The notes beneath the pieces are model-generated. The model was not told where the DNA came from. It ran no database searches and worked only from the letters and a program-made list of their open reading frames with translations. From Kazachstania africana CBS 2517 (lineage: Eukaryota; Ascomycota; Saccharomycetes; Saccharomycetales; Saccharomycetaceae), in NCBI RefSeq assembly GCF_000304475.1, contig NC_018946.1:186001-250000 (forward strand): DNA of 64,000 bases. The letters are read 5' to 3'. Shown one piece after another: positions 1-10,077 of this stretch (positions are counted from its first letter, which is position 1; the number at the start of each line of letters is the position of its first letter). The position numbers and the translations under genes were made by a program.

Positions 1-783
1 ATAAAGACCCGCATCCAGTGTGCTACTCTAAATACTGCCGGATCTTCCAGTTTGCTACTACAATTATCTCGTATATCCGCCTTGGAAGGCTCTCTAGCCT
101 TATGGAAAGGTGTCCAGTCTGTGATATTGGGAGCAGGCCCCGCACATGCTGTCTACTTCGCTACTTACGAGTTCACTAAATCACATCTCATAAGGCCTGA
201 AGATATACAGACGCACCAACCTTTCAAAACTGCTATAAGTGGTGCCACAGCTACAATTATGGCAGATGCATTAATGAATCCATTCGATACTATTAAACAA
301 CGAATGCAATTGAAAAGTTCAAATCTCTCTGTATGGGACATATCGAAGTCAATTTATCAAAAGGAAGGTCTAAAGGCTTTTTATTATTCATACCCTACCA
401 CATTATTAATGAATATCCCATTTGCTGCATGTAATTTCACTATCTATGAGTCTGCTACAAAATATTTGAATCCTTCAGACACCTATAATCCATTTGTACA
501 TTGTACTGCTGGTGGTATTAGTGGTGCTGCATGTGCCGCTTTGACAACTCCATTAGACTGTATAAAGACCGTCTTACAAACTAGAGGCAGTAAAGATATA
601 TCCTCCGATATAATGAGAAGGGCGGACACTTTCATTAAGGCATGTGATGCAATTTATAGTACTCTGGGTTGGAAGGGTTTTTGGAGAGGTCTAAAACCAA
701 GAGTTATCGCTAATATGCCAGCTACCGCTATCTCCTGGACAGCATATGAATGTGCAAAGCATTTTCTTGTAGAAATTCACTGA
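1..783 (+). CDS. MRS4: Mitochondrial iron carrier Mrs4 (mitoferrin), 5' end outside window
   Basis: Partial gene; the frame is open from base 1 and 260 residues are visible up to the TGA. It belongs to the mitochondrial carrier family, which moves ferrous iron across the inner mitochondrial membrane for haem and Fe-S synthesis. The window opens just after the first carrier signature (KTRIQ). The second (NPFDTIKQRMQ) and third (TPLDCIKTVLQ) PxDxxK/R signatures are complete, and the GPAHAVYF stretch is typical of the Mrs3/Mrs4 pair. The neighbours match the S. cerevisiae YKR052C-YKR049C order, so MRS4 is preferred over MRS3. Transcription is convergent with the next gene, 128 bases away. An apparent start at the TTG at base 52 is only an internal leucine codon. 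Confidence 0.93.
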   Translation: MKTRIQCATLNTAGSSSLLLQLSRISALEGSLALWKGVQSVILGAGPAHAVYFATYEFTKSHLIRPEDIQTHQPFKTAISGATATIMADALMNPFDTIKQRMQLKSSNLSVWDISKSIYQKEGLKAFYYSYPTTLLMNIPFAACNFTIYESATKYLNPSDTYNPFVHCTAGGISGAACAALTTPLDCIKTVLQTRGSKDISSDIMRRADTFIKACDAIYSTLGWKGFWRGLKPRVIANMPATAISWTAYECAKHFLVEIH

Positions 784-911
784 TTTAATAAACCGCATCA
801 TATGTCATTATATTATATTTATTGCATACCATCTTTAATTTTAGCATACGAATACATCTAATATATAAATATTTAATAATATTAGTAAAGAAAATAATTT
901 TTTGTTCATAG

Positions 912-2192
912 CTATGTGGTTGAACTGAAAGATCTACTTTCGATGTCATTTCTTATCTTACGTATATTTGAAGAATATCTGTATCCTTCTGTATCCCAAA
1001 TTACTGGGTAATTCGAGTCACTGGAAATGTACCTTTCGTTGCCAATAGAATTGTCCCATTCCTCGTCTTCAATGTTTGATACATTTCTGGAAGGAGTATC
1101 ATTTGACGTACTACCATAATTTATCCAATAATTGTCGTGACCTGAATTGGAAAATCTATAACCTTGTTGTATCCTGTTCATTCTAGAGTCAAGATCATTT
1201 CTTAACAATAACCCTTCTGCTGATGTAGGTTCAAAATTTTTAAAATTGTAATAAGATTCACCAACCAATAACGTCTGTTTGAAATCCCATTTCAAGTCTC
1301 CACCACCAAAACAATCTCTCAATGCATAATATAATTTCATTCTACTGCCGAAATGTATATTTTTATTGGAGTATGGACCTGGGGGAAATGCAAATGAATG
1401 TAAGATAGCAAACCCAATCATTTCGATACATAAAATGGCATTCTGATAAAAGTAACTTGTCATTTGAACTTCATCTTGATGGCTTTCGCGATCTCCAAAT
1501 ACCCCAGCAATACTCAAACACTGAATTATTATACTTTGCCAGTACGAAGCAAAAATTATTAATTTGACGCACATAAATTTATACCATGGATGAAACGGCT
1601 TTAATTCCTCGTATAAACACCTCCAAAATAGAGCCAGTGAGTATAACGACCATGTCACTGATGCATTATATAGCAACACCAAGCCAAATTGTAAATTATG
1701 TAATTTCCATACTTCACAGATCAAAACAGCAATACAATAAAAAGGTTTAAACCAGACGTACTGCAAAATACCTTTCTTAACTCTCAGAAAATCAGAAGGA
1801 TTTGAAAGATCAATTTTACCCATGAATGCTACTGCATGTCGTATTGGTTCGTGCCTTACCGACGTTTCAGTGATTATTTGCCTCTCACCCCCCAAAATTA
1901 AGCATAAGTAGGAGAAAAAAGTGTATATCACAAATGCCTCATAGATCTCTCTAATGGGATCTAAATAGACTTGAGATATGTCGGGTCTGGTGGTTGCTAC
2001 AAAACATGTAACACTAAATAGTGGCACTAATAGCAATATTCTGACAGTCAATCTCTGTTCATTGGGTTTTCTATAATTTAGAAAATGGGACGATATGGAA
2101 AATAAGGATATTATTGTGGCGATCGAACAGGTAATAAGGCAAACTAGCTGCCACCAGAATTGAAGAGCTACGTGTACATCTCCGTTAGGCAT
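912..2192 (-). CDS. TMEM184/Ost-alpha family multipass membrane protein (YKR051W ortholog)
   Basis: 426 codons starting at an ATG. The N-terminal 300 residues hold about seven hydrophobic segments (first near residues 11-35) and conserved stretches such as NPSDFLRVKKGILQYVW and FASYWQS. These mark the TMEM184/organic solute transporter alpha (DUF300) family. The hydrophilic serine- and asparagine-rich tail (about 310-426) is probably cytosolic. Length and location fit S. cerevisiae YKR051W (about 418 residues), whose function is unknown. The gene lies between MRS4 and TRK2 in the same relative orientation as in S. cerevisiae. No transport substrate can be inferred from the sequence. Confidence 0.9.
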   Translation of the reverse strand: MPNGDVHVALQFWWQLVCLITCSIATIISLFSISSHFLNYRKPNEQRLTVRILLLVPLFSVTCFVATTRPDISQVYLDPIREIYEAFVIYTFFSYLCLILGGERQIITETSVRHEPIRHAVAFMGKIDLSNPSDFLRVKKGILQYVWFKPFYCIAVLICEVWKLHNLQFGLVLLYNASVTWSLYSLALFWRCLYEELKPFHPWYKFMCVKLIIFASYWQSIIIQCLSIAGVFGDRESHQDEVQMTSYFYQNAILCIEMIGFAILHSFAFPPGPYSNKNIHFGSRMKLYYALRDCFGGGDLKWDFKQTLLVGESYYNFKNFEPTSAEGLLLRNDLDSRMNRIQQGYRFSNSGHDNYWINYGSTSNDTPSRNVSNIEDEEWDNSIGNERYISSDSNYPVIWDTEGYRYSSNIRKIRNDIESRSFSSTT

Positions 2193-2467
2193 ACCCTCAT
2201 CAACTGTTCTTTATGTTTTGTTCCTTGTCCCTTCAACTAACTCTATCTTTTAATTTTTAGCATGGAAAAAACATTAAAGAAAGCTTTGGAAAACCAAGAC
2301 TTTAGGCTTCGATGACATTATATATAAGAGAATCAAACTGGAAGGATTAAGATTAGAGACGTCCGAAGTGGTGTAAGTTTCTGGTGTTAAAGAAATGCTA
2401 CGGTTAACAAAATGCAGGATGTTAAGTTATATACAGTTACAGTAAGGATATTTACGATATTTCATTT

Positions 2468-5269
2468 TTATTCTTGATTGCTCACTGTGAAAAACTTTCT
2501 GAGCTTTTTAACTCCTTTCTTATACTTCCCAATAGTCTCTTTCACGTAGCCTGTTGCTGGATCATTTGTATCCGGTGCAACAGTCCTCCTCTTCATCTTC
2601 ATGTCTTCTGCAACGTCAAAGCGACGCAATTTATCACTTGGCAAAATTATGGCACGATCTAAAGAATAAGGTAAGCCTCTGTGTCTTCCTCTTATAAGCA
2701 TCATAATTATAATAAGTTTGGATAATGTCGTAAATTGTCCACACAATGAAGTATTGGTGCCTGGATAACCTAAAGAAAGACCCACCGTACCGTATGCACT
2801 TACCACTTCAAAAAGTATGGAGAAAACATTTATTGCTGGCTTATTTACATCTTGGATCTTGCCATTTTCACATATACAGATGATGAAGAGGCCTAGAAAG
2901 ATAAACCATAAATCAAAAGAAAGCTGTCTTCTTAGATGGGCACCAATAAATGATTTTGCAGAAACTTTTTTCTTGGTATCAGGGCTGTCATTTTCATCGT
3001 CTTTGGATTCACTATTTTCGTTGTTAATATAATTTTTCAGATCGTCTGTATTTAGTTCATTAAAACCTTCGTAAACACCTAGAGATTGTTCCTCGTAGAC
3101 ATTGGTCCTTCTTATTGAAATTGCCAGTGGCAATACCGAAACGTACATCATTAACATATATGAGACCTGAATTGATGGATGTAGCTGACTAATATCAATC
3201 ACGGTAAACCCAGCAGTCCTTGTACTAACTGCCTGGAAAAGACCTATTAGCACACGAATACCCTTTGAAAATGGTTTCAATACTTCCGTTCCAAAATCTA
3301 AGATAATAAATAAAATCCAGTCAGTTATATTCAAACCCAATAAAGTAACCAGTAGCCACCAAGTGGCTGCACTTGGAAACAAAAGGGTGAAACAACGACG
3401 TGGATGATCTAACAAAAATCCAAGACACTCAGAAATAGGTGACAATTCATCTATCACCTTAAATAATACCCATATAATGAATCTAAGGAACACCGGAAAC
3501 CCAGTATTACCAATCGTAATAAACCACATTAATACAAGTTGTGGATAAACTGCATTTGTGAAAGATTGCATAGAGTTAGGAGTTAATGTGAGACCTAAAT
3601 CTGTGTAACAACTCATGGCAGTAAAAAATCCCCACCATGCGGGTGTGGCACCTGCTTGTTTAACAATTGTCGCATATTTACTTTTCGTTGTAATCCAAGG
3701 AAGTAACATGGTAAAGGCGGTAATATGTGACCCAACGTTATATAGAACCAGTATAAGGCACAGTAACTTGATTGAACGATATTCAACTCCACCCAACTCT
3801 TCCCTTTGCTGTCTGTTCAGGCCAATAAAGACAGAATTTCTACCATATGTTGGTTGCCACGATAAATAGTTGCCGGTCATGGTTCTTGAAAGTGGTCGAT
3901 TTTTTAATATATTAAAATTGAATGAATTATCTTCAAAGTCTATTGGATGTTCTGATGGTACCGACTCCGCATCTGAAGTTAAAGAAGTTGTATTGGTTGG
4001 GGTATTAAAATGACTGAAGATTTTTGTATTCCATCTTTTGAAGCTACCAGAGCTCTTTTTGTTAGGAACCTCTGGTAAACTGTTTGATTGACACAATGGG
4101 TCGATTGAACTAGTCTCGTGGCGTAACATCGCAATATTTTCTGACTGTGGCCTCCTGGATGGCCTCATACCCTTCGATAAATTGATTTTGGTGCCGCTAC
4201 CATGACGTGTAGAATAATAAAACTGCTTCCTTCCAATGTTCCCCTTTCGTACCCTCTTCCTTGTTGGTGGTTTAACGATATCAAAAGTTAGTTTGGTATT
4301 ATTGGGAAGTCCTTGACTTTCATTTTTGTTTGAAAATGACAGGGACCCAGGTGAGTTCTTATTTGAATCTTGTAGAGAACTAGTGCTGGCATTGCTGCTA
4401 GCAGGAGGCAATGTGCTAGATGAAGCATGCTGTTCCTCTGGAGGATTGTTCTGCTTCCTTGAGTTTCGTTTTTCATGTAGCATCAAGACAGATCTATAAA
4501 TGTCCTGGAGTGACATTTCATTCGTTGCTCGTCTTCCTGCGAATTTAATTGATGGATAATCACTTTCTGAAGAGTCGGTACTGTTTTCACTACTATTCTG
4601 GCTAGTTTGATTTTGCTGAGTACCAGTAGTTGCAGTAGATTGTTTTCTCTGTAGAGCTTTCCCAGAAAATAAATTTTGCTGAAAATTAGATTCGTTACTT
4701 GAATTACTGCTTGAACTATTACTTGTATCAGTACTTGATGATGATTCTTGTCCTTGTAATTCTTTACTCTGTTGTGTTCTTTGCCTACCTAGCAAGGTCA
4801 TAGCCCTTCTTTTTTGGAAACCATGCATTGCTATATTCTTAATATCGTCAAAATATCTCTCAAACCAATACAATCTAACGAAGGCCAAAGCAGTGTGGAT
4901 TACAATGGGAGTTGAAATGTTGCATGCAATATAAAGAACAATCTGCTGATATAAAGTGAGTGAATTAAGGTTGACGGTACTTAATCCACCTTGTGTGGCA
5001 GCGCCAGATGCCAGAAAAAGGATATCGATGTATTTATGGTTATGAATTGGGTACATGAATATCGATGCCAATATTGCGATTGTTATGATGTAGAAATAAT
5101 GTACTACAATGAAATTTGGGAATATATGTTTACGAATGAATTCTGTCTTCTTCGTGAAGTTACCTACATAATCCCGGAACTTGTGACCAACTGTCTTTCG
5201 ATAACGAACACTGATGCTTTCTCGTACGTTTCCTGGCACGATACTGAACCTCCTAGCTAGCGATTCCAT
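2468..5269 (-). CDS. TRK2: Plasma-membrane potassium transporter Trk2
   Basis: 933 codons from an ATG. It belongs to the Trk/HKT potassium uptake family, which has four membrane-pore-membrane repeats. The four pore-loop glycine motifs are visible: GGLSTVN (about residue 96), LGLTLTPN (about 558), TAGFTVID (about 694) and VGLSLGYPG (about 840). Between repeats one and two lies a hydrophilic loop of about 330 residues, rich in Ser, Asn and Gln, typical of fungal Trk proteins and presumably cytosolic. Length is close to Trk2 (889) and far below Trk1 (1235), and the flanking genes are those of YKR050W, so TRK2 is preferred. It shares a 608-base divergent promoter with FMP46. Confidence 0.93.
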   Translation of the reverse strand: MESLARRFSIVPGNVRESISVRYRKTVGHKFRDYVGNFTKKTEFIRKHIFPNFIVVHYFYIITIAILASIFMYPIHNHKYIDILFLASGAATQGGLSTVNLNSLTLYQQIVLYIACNISTPIVIHTALAFVRLYWFERYFDDIKNIAMHGFQKRRAMTLLGRQRTQQSKELQGQESSSSTDTSNSSSSNSSNESNFQQNLFSGKALQRKQSTATTGTQQNQTSQNSSENSTDSSESDYPSIKFAGRRATNEMSLQDIYRSVLMLHEKRNSRKQNNPPEEQHASSSTLPPASSNASTSSLQDSNKNSPGSLSFSNKNESQGLPNNTKLTFDIVKPPTRKRVRKGNIGRKQFYYSTRHGSGTKINLSKGMRPSRRPQSENIAMLRHETSSIDPLCQSNSLPEVPNKKSSGSFKRWNTKIFSHFNTPTNTTSLTSDAESVPSEHPIDFEDNSFNFNILKNRPLSRTMTGNYLSWQPTYGRNSVFIGLNRQQREELGGVEYRSIKLLCLILVLYNVGSHITAFTMLLPWITTKSKYATIVKQAGATPAWWGFFTAMSCYTDLGLTLTPNSMQSFTNAVYPQLVLMWFITIGNTGFPVFLRFIIWVLFKVIDELSPISECLGFLLDHPRRCFTLLFPSAATWWLLVTLLGLNITDWILFIILDFGTEVLKPFSKGIRVLIGLFQAVSTRTAGFTVIDISQLHPSIQVSYMLMMYVSVLPLAISIRRTNVYEEQSLGVYEGFNELNTDDLKNYINNENSESKDDENDSPDTKKKVSAKSFIGAHLRRQLSFDLWFIFLGLFIICICENGKIQDVNKPAINVFSILFEVVSAYGTVGLSLGYPGTNTSLCGQFTTLSKLIIIMMLIRGRHRGLPYSLDRAIILPSDKLRRFDVAEDMKMKRRTVAPDTNDPATGYVKETIGKYKKGVKKLRKFFTVSNQE

Positions 5270-5877
5270 GTTGGCGCAGTTTTTGTGAAAGCTGATATAC
5301 TAACACTGTTAGCACGGGTGAATAGTGTATATTTCTATGTGTAAGATGGAAAGCCACTTGTTGAATGATCCTAGAAGCTAATTTTCCCGTCAACTGAAGG
5401 TCTTATACTCTGTCAGTTGTATGACACCAAAGGGACTGTGTGAATGAGTTTTCTTATATCTGAAAGTTCACAGCATAACGCACCACAATTCAATGTTCCA
5501 GATGAGCTTCAAGTAAGGCTGTGTAGGTGGTACGTACGGCTGTTCAAGAAGGGTTCCCTCATCTTTTCCATGAAAGTAAGCTGCCAAGCCAATGAGTCGG
5601 GGTACGTACCCGGAATTCATACAACACACATCGCAGGGAGACCACTCTAAGAGCTCACTGTCATACCAGTCTGAGTAGTTTCTCGTGAAACTAATCTGTC
5701 GTTATGAGTATCTCGTCTCTTCTGCTGCATGTTGTCTAAGCACGTGCCAGCGTCGTTTCACGTTTCCGGGTCACGAGGGGAAATCGATGCACAGGGAGTG
5801 AAGGTATATAAATACATTAATCAGGAATCCTCTTTGAGCACAACGAGGGGACAAGACAAGGTGGTAAGAAGCATAGC
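5270..5877. promoter_or_regulatory. Divergent TRK2/FMP46 promoter region
   Basis: 608 bases without a credible gene. Near FMP46 there is a CACGTG E-box (5741-5746, Cbf1-type), AGGGG stress-type elements near 5775 and 5843, and a TATATAAAT box at about 5806, about 70 bases before the FMP46 ATG. Two copies of GGTACGTAC occur (about 5529 and 5601); the second sits inside the perfect 12-base palindrome GGGTACGTACCC at 5600-5611. A 68-codon frame at 5444-5650 shows no family features and was not called. Confidence 0.5.
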
Positions 5878-6276
5878 ATGTCGTTGCTAAGAACACTCCA
5901 AAGACAACCCAGAATCATATCGTTATTTGCCTACGATCTGGAGAATTGTAAGCCCGCCGGTTCCATCGTGCAGTTCTTAAAGAGCGACACATCCAACCAA
6001 TTCGATCTTGAGTTATGCACGAGGTTTCCCACACTGGACCAATTGTTGTACATGTACAAATTCAAAGAGCCTCTGAGTCGAGAAATCTTGAACAATCAAA
6101 TAAAAAACTTGAATGAGATCCTGAAGCTCAAGTCGTTCGACTCTATTTTTGGTTCCACGCTGGAACATTGCGTCAAGATAGGTGTATGGAACCCCAAACA
6201 TGCTTTGTGGGTAGACTGGGAGAAAGCCAAGCTCGGAAGCAGCGTCAAGAGCATCAAGCAGTCTCTGAACCAGTGA
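5878..6276 (+). CDS. FMP46: Mitochondrial putative redox protein Fmp46
   Basis: 132 codons, almost the same length as S. cerevisiae Fmp46 (133). The family is a mitochondrial thioredoxin-fold group of unknown reaction (DUF1687). Conserved stretches include the N-terminal TLQRQPRIISLF, RFPTLDQLLYM in the middle, and the C-terminal WNPKHALWVDWE. No CxxC motif is present; the first cysteine is residue 24. The gene is divergent from TRK2, as in the YKR049C-YKR050W pair. The codon context at 5878 and a TATA box about 70 bases upstream support the start. Confidence 0.9.
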   Translation: MSLLRTLQRQPRIISLFAYDLENCKPAGSIVQFLKSDTSNQFDLELCTRFPTLDQLLYMYKFKEPLSREILNNQIKNLNEILKLKSFDSIFGSTLEHCVKIGVWNPKHALWVDWEKAKLGSSVKSIKQSLNQ

Positions 6277-6681
6277 GCAGAACGAGAACCCTCCTCTCTC
6301 TTGGGATTCCAACCCCGCTTATTCAAATATATTAATATATTCCTATGTAAAAAGAATCAGTACTTTAAAGGTCATCTGTTAGAGCTTCTCGTGGCAACTA
6401 ATGTGTCACCCAACAACCCATTTGGCTCTTTGCCATGCAGAGGGCATCTCGGAAGCTATTCTCGGAAGTAACCTCAATATTGGCTCGTTAATTTTCCGAA
6501 TATGTGAAAATAAGCCTTATAGTTTTCTCAGGCACAAGTAATGCACACAAGCTTTGAGTAAAATATTTCGACATTCATAGGACTATATATAAGAGCAAAT
6601 CAGGCTATCTGGTGCCTTTCATCAAAGAGTTACTGAGCAAGTGTTTTCATAGGAAGCAACACAAAGAAAGCTAGAAAAAAA
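6277..6681. promoter_or_regulatory. FMP46-ECM27 intergenic region with ECM27 promoter
   Basis: 405 bases between two forward genes. It holds the FMP46 3' region with AT-rich termination-like sequence near 6325-6345, two close copies of TCTCGGAAG (6448-6456 and 6460-6468), and a TATATATAAG box at about 6584, roughly 95 bases before the ECM27 ATG. I see no RNA gene or further coding sequence. This is also the junction between the YKR-type and YJR-type gene blocks. Confidence 0.45.
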
Positions 6682-8715
6682 ATGTCATGGTTACTTAAAT
6701 TGACACACCCCAGTTTATTGTATCCAGATGCTGCATTGTCACTCTCGTTCTGTATCTCAAGTATATCCTACATCATACTGTGTTTTGTTCTGCTTGGGCT
6801 TTGTGCATCCGAATACCTATGTCCTAACGTAGCTAATATTGCAGAGAGACGGTCAAATCGTGTGAAATATAATACAGGTGCCGTTATGGCAGTCTTATTG
6901 TCATGGTGTAACTCTTCTCCAGACCTGTTTTCAAATTTCATGACGTGGACTACGTCAAACACAACTACATCAGCTGCTTTATCTGTAGGTGAGATCCTGG
7001 GGGCTTGCGGTATTATACTATGCATTGTGGAAGGTTCAATCTTCATAATAATGTCAAATACCACTTTGTCAATAACTAAGAATCAGCAAGTCGCCATATC
7101 AAAGGATTTAGCGTTCACATTCGTTGCTATATTTGTCATGTTTTACATTTCATTGAGAAACAGAATAACGGTTTTGAATTGTTTTTTAATGTTGTCGATT
7201 TACACACTTTACATAGTTACAAAGCTATCGAGTAGCAATTACACACCAGAGATGGCTAATGAAGGTTTTGATGAAGAGAATTTGCTGCCAAGCAGAAGTA
7301 TTGATCAATTAAATAGTGGGATAAAACCCAGTATTATCTCCGCTATGGATTATAATAGCTTATTATCCATGTTAGAAAACTCTCCTTCGAATAATTCTGT
7401 CATGAATGCAGAAGAATTAGTCAGCTTGCAGCAAAATGATGCGGAAGATGTAATTGTTGTGGACCCAATCAGACCGTCGTCGGAACCTCTTCCGAACTCA
7501 ACACATCCTCCACTATCAAGTAATATAAGAAGTGCGCCGGCTACTTTCAAACCATACCATGATTTTCCAGAAGAAGAAGCCGTAATTATGGCAGCACCAA
7601 ACACTCCAGAACAAGTGCCTATAATAGTGATAGATCCACCGAAGTCTGAAAAAGCTGTGAATATGAAAAAACTGTTGGTTGAAATGTTCTTCCCACATAT
7701 GTTAAATTTCTCCCAAAAATCTAAAATTGATGCGAGTCTTTGTCTAATAACAGCGCCCTTCATTTTTATCTTACAGCTATCATGTCCTCAAACAAATGAT
7801 CTCTTAGAATTTGATAAGGCTTCAGGTAAATTCATTTATTCAACGTTGAAGTTCATACTGTTATTGATACAAAGTTTGATTTGTCCACTAATCTCTTTCG
7901 CTATATTGTCATGTCTACTAGCAAAATCATTCCCGATGTTTTTTTGGTTCATACCATTTTCATGTTCTATAAGTTTGTTTGGTCTGGTCTTGAATTTATA
8001 CCGAACATTACAATTGCATAACACATTTTCTCTATTTGAAACAACATCTGGGTTTTCCATTGAAGCTGAAGAAAAAAACAAGAGACGTAGAATGCTGGAT
8101 AAAATGAATGATTTCCTTAGAATTACATTCCTCTCGATCGGGATCTTCAACTCTATCTTATACATTTCGCTTCTTGCAAATTCGCTGATTGAAATGTTAG
8201 AACTATATCAAATTTTGACTGGAGTTTCTAAAGCCATCTTAGGTCTTACAATATTCGCATGGGGTAACTCGGTTGGTGATTTAATTTCAAATATTGCAAT
8301 GTGCAGACTATATTTAAAATTTCCTCATCAAGAAGATGCAGAACAAATTCAAACGATTGCAACCAAGTTTTTTGTCATTTCATGCACTTCTTGTCTCGGT
8401 GGTGTTATGTTGAACTCGATGGCGGGACTAGGTTTCAGTGGTTTAGTATCTATGATGTTCATACACAAGCAATCTGATGAATGGTGGTTCTTAAGGTTTA
8501 CCGCATTGCAAGAAACAGCAAACTACAATTATACCTTCATAATTTCATGTTTAACCATTATCCTGCAAATTTTACTGATGATACTCATATTTAATGGACC
8601 TTCAAAAGTGCGTTCTTGGTTCCGAGAAAGAATGAAGATTTCTGGTTTGATTATGTGTGGGCTTTGGGGCATTGCTACACTTTGTAATGTTATGATAGAA
8701 ATATTTAGTCATTAG
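6682..8715 (+). CDS. ECM27: Sodium/calcium exchanger superfamily protein Ecm27
   Basis: 677 codons. The protein has an N-terminal group of about five membrane helices, a hydrophilic loop (about residues 185-335), and a second membrane group to the C terminus, the layout of CaCA cation/calcium exchangers. The alpha-1 repeat reads LLSWCNSSPDLFSNF (about residues 72-86) and alpha-2 reads AWGNSVGDLISNIAM (about 527-541); both keep the Asn and Asp expected for ion binding. S. cerevisiae has two such proteins, Ecm27 (YJR106W) and YDL206W. The adjacent LIH1 (YJR107W) supports Ecm27, which is linked to calcium homeostasis and quiescence. The usual Gly before Asn in alpha-1 is Cys here. Confidence 0.85.
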   Translation: MSWLLKLTHPSLLYPDAALSLSFCISSISYIILCFVLLGLCASEYLCPNVANIAERRSNRVKYNTGAVMAVLLSWCNSSPDLFSNFMTWTTSNTTTSAALSVGEILGACGIILCIVEGSIFIIMSNTTLSITKNQQVAISKDLAFTFVAIFVMFYISLRNRITVLNCFLMLSIYTLYIVTKLSSSNYTPEMANEGFDEENLLPSRSIDQLNSGIKPSIISAMDYNSLLSMLENSPSNNSVMNAEELVSLQQNDAEDVIVVDPIRPSSEPLPNSTHPPLSSNIRSAPATFKPYHDFPEEEAVIMAAPNTPEQVPIIVIDPPKSEKAVNMKKLLVEMFFPHMLNFSQKSKIDASLCLITAPFIFILQLSCPQTNDLLEFDKASGKFIYSTLKFILLLIQSLICPLISFAILSCLLAKSFPMFFWFIPFSCSISLFGLVLNLYRTLQLHNTFSLFETTSGFSIEAEEKNKRRRMLDKMNDFLRITFLSIGIFNSILYISLLANSLIEMLELYQILTGVSKAILGLTIFAWGNSVGDLISNIAMCRLYLKFPHQEDAEQIQTIATKFFVISCTSCLGGVMLNSMAGLGFSGLVSMMFIHKQSDEWWFLRFTALQETANYNYTFIISCLTIILQILLMILIFNGPSKVRSWFRERMKISGLIMCGLWGIATLCNVMIEIFSH

Positions 8716-8875
8716 ATACATATATTCATTAAGTGAAAGTAATTTTTTATATATTTTCTTGACAGCATGATACTTTGTGTCACTACCTTTTTTTTGGTAA
8801 TGACTAAAAGTATATCAAGTGAATGAGCTATATAGCGAAAAATGGTTTAGTAAGCACTTGCCTGAACCAAGGTAG

Positions 8876-9937
8876 ATGATGGTAAATATTTTTTACACAT
8901 TATTCTTTTGTGTACTTTTGGTACAGGGTTATGTGGTAAAGGCTAAAGAGAATGATTTGCAAGATCTGGTGCGAACACAAGATATTCTGATTACCGAGCC
9001 TGTCTATGAAAGATTGGTGTATTTCAGTAAGGCTTGTGCTTTATGTAGCTGCATAAGAAGTAATGAGCTTTTCGAAGGTAAAACGATGAAAGATGGTGCC
9101 TGTCCCAAACGGCTTAAATTCTGTCACGACGAAGAAGATAATCCAACTGTAGGAAGAACGAGAATTGAAATGGTCTTAATAGCAGACGTCGGCGAGTTGG
9201 GCACCGGTTATGTTCTCGTAGATCATGGAAGAGAAGTGGTTGTAATGGTTTTTAGAAGTTCCTCCACGAACGAAGATTGGTTAAGTGATTTCAAGGTGAC
9301 ACCGGTTAGTTATACGCCCGTGTGTCAGGAGGGATATATGAGGAAGATTGAAGAAGGTAAGCTGAAAAAATGTGAGAATTGTAAACTACATAGAGGATTC
9401 AATAAATTTACGAAGACTTTGAGTAAACATTTTCTGGAAAAGATGGAAAGAATATTATTGAAATATCCGGATTATCGTGTAGTCACCACGGGTCATTCCC
9501 TTGGCGCAGCCTTGGCAATTATATCTGGAATTGAACTTAGATTAAGAGGTTATGAGCCATTAGTTCTTACATATGCACCTCCTAGAATGTTCAACAGAGA
9601 AATGAGTGACTGGATAGATGATCTCTTTGAGACTGACAGTATACATCAGAATATTCTTGAAAGTGGGGAGGTGAAGTTTGAACATGGTTATTTCAGAGTT
9701 GTACATAACAGTGATCTGATCCCCATGTTGCCTCCAATGTACGAAGTTGCAGGTTTAGAAATTTTTATCAACAAGCTGGATTTACCTCATACGAGGACAG
9801 ACATTCAGTACGTAGGACCAGGTGAATTTAAAGTTGACAATCAGTGTTTCGGAAGAATTGAGTTCTTGGATGAGGTTCTTCATACCAATGAACATCGTTC
9901 ATATTTTATCAACCTCACAAGATGTTCAGGATTTTAG
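8876..9937 (+). CDS. LIH1: Class 3 lipase Lih1
   Basis: 353 codons. It begins with a hydrophobic signal-peptide-like stretch (residues 3-24), so the product is probably secretory. The lipase class 3 fold is shown by the nucleophile elbow TGHSLGAALA with Ser208, the downstream NSDLIPMLPP (catalytic Asp near 281) and HTNEHRSYF near the C terminus (candidate catalytic His). Cysteine pairs (CALCSC near 54-59, CENCK near 167) could form disulfides. It matches the putative lipase YJR107W in length and sits directly after ECM27, as in S. cerevisiae. The substrate is unknown; triacylglycerol hydrolysis is only the family expectation. Confidence 0.88.
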   Translation: MMVNIFYTLFFCVLLVQGYVVKAKENDLQDLVRTQDILITEPVYERLVYFSKACALCSCIRSNELFEGKTMKDGACPKRLKFCHDEEDNPTVGRTRIEMVLIADVGELGTGYVLVDHGREVVVMVFRSSSTNEDWLSDFKVTPVSYTPVCQEGYMRKIEEGKLKKCENCKLHRGFNKFTKTLSKHFLEKMERILLKYPDYRVVTTGHSLGAALAIISGIELRLRGYEPLVLTYAPPRMFNREMSDWIDDLFETDSIHQNILESGEVKFEHGYFRVVHNSDLIPMLPPMYEVAGLEIFINKLDLPHTRTDIQYVGPGEFKVDNQCFGRIEFLDEVLHTNEHRSYFINLTRCSGF

Positions 9938-10077
9938 TACATTTATCATTTTTTGTACTGATAATATGAACTCCAAGTATTCACTACTCTCAATGACAAA
10001 GAACCGTACTTGCAGTATCCAATTTTATCAAATAAATGCGTTTATATATAACCATTGATACAGCATACACTTCTTGA

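Noticed and set aside
5444..5650. 68-codon forward frame in the TRK2/FMP46 gap
   Set aside because: It runs through the palindromic GTACGTAC elements and has no recognisable domain or positional counterpart.
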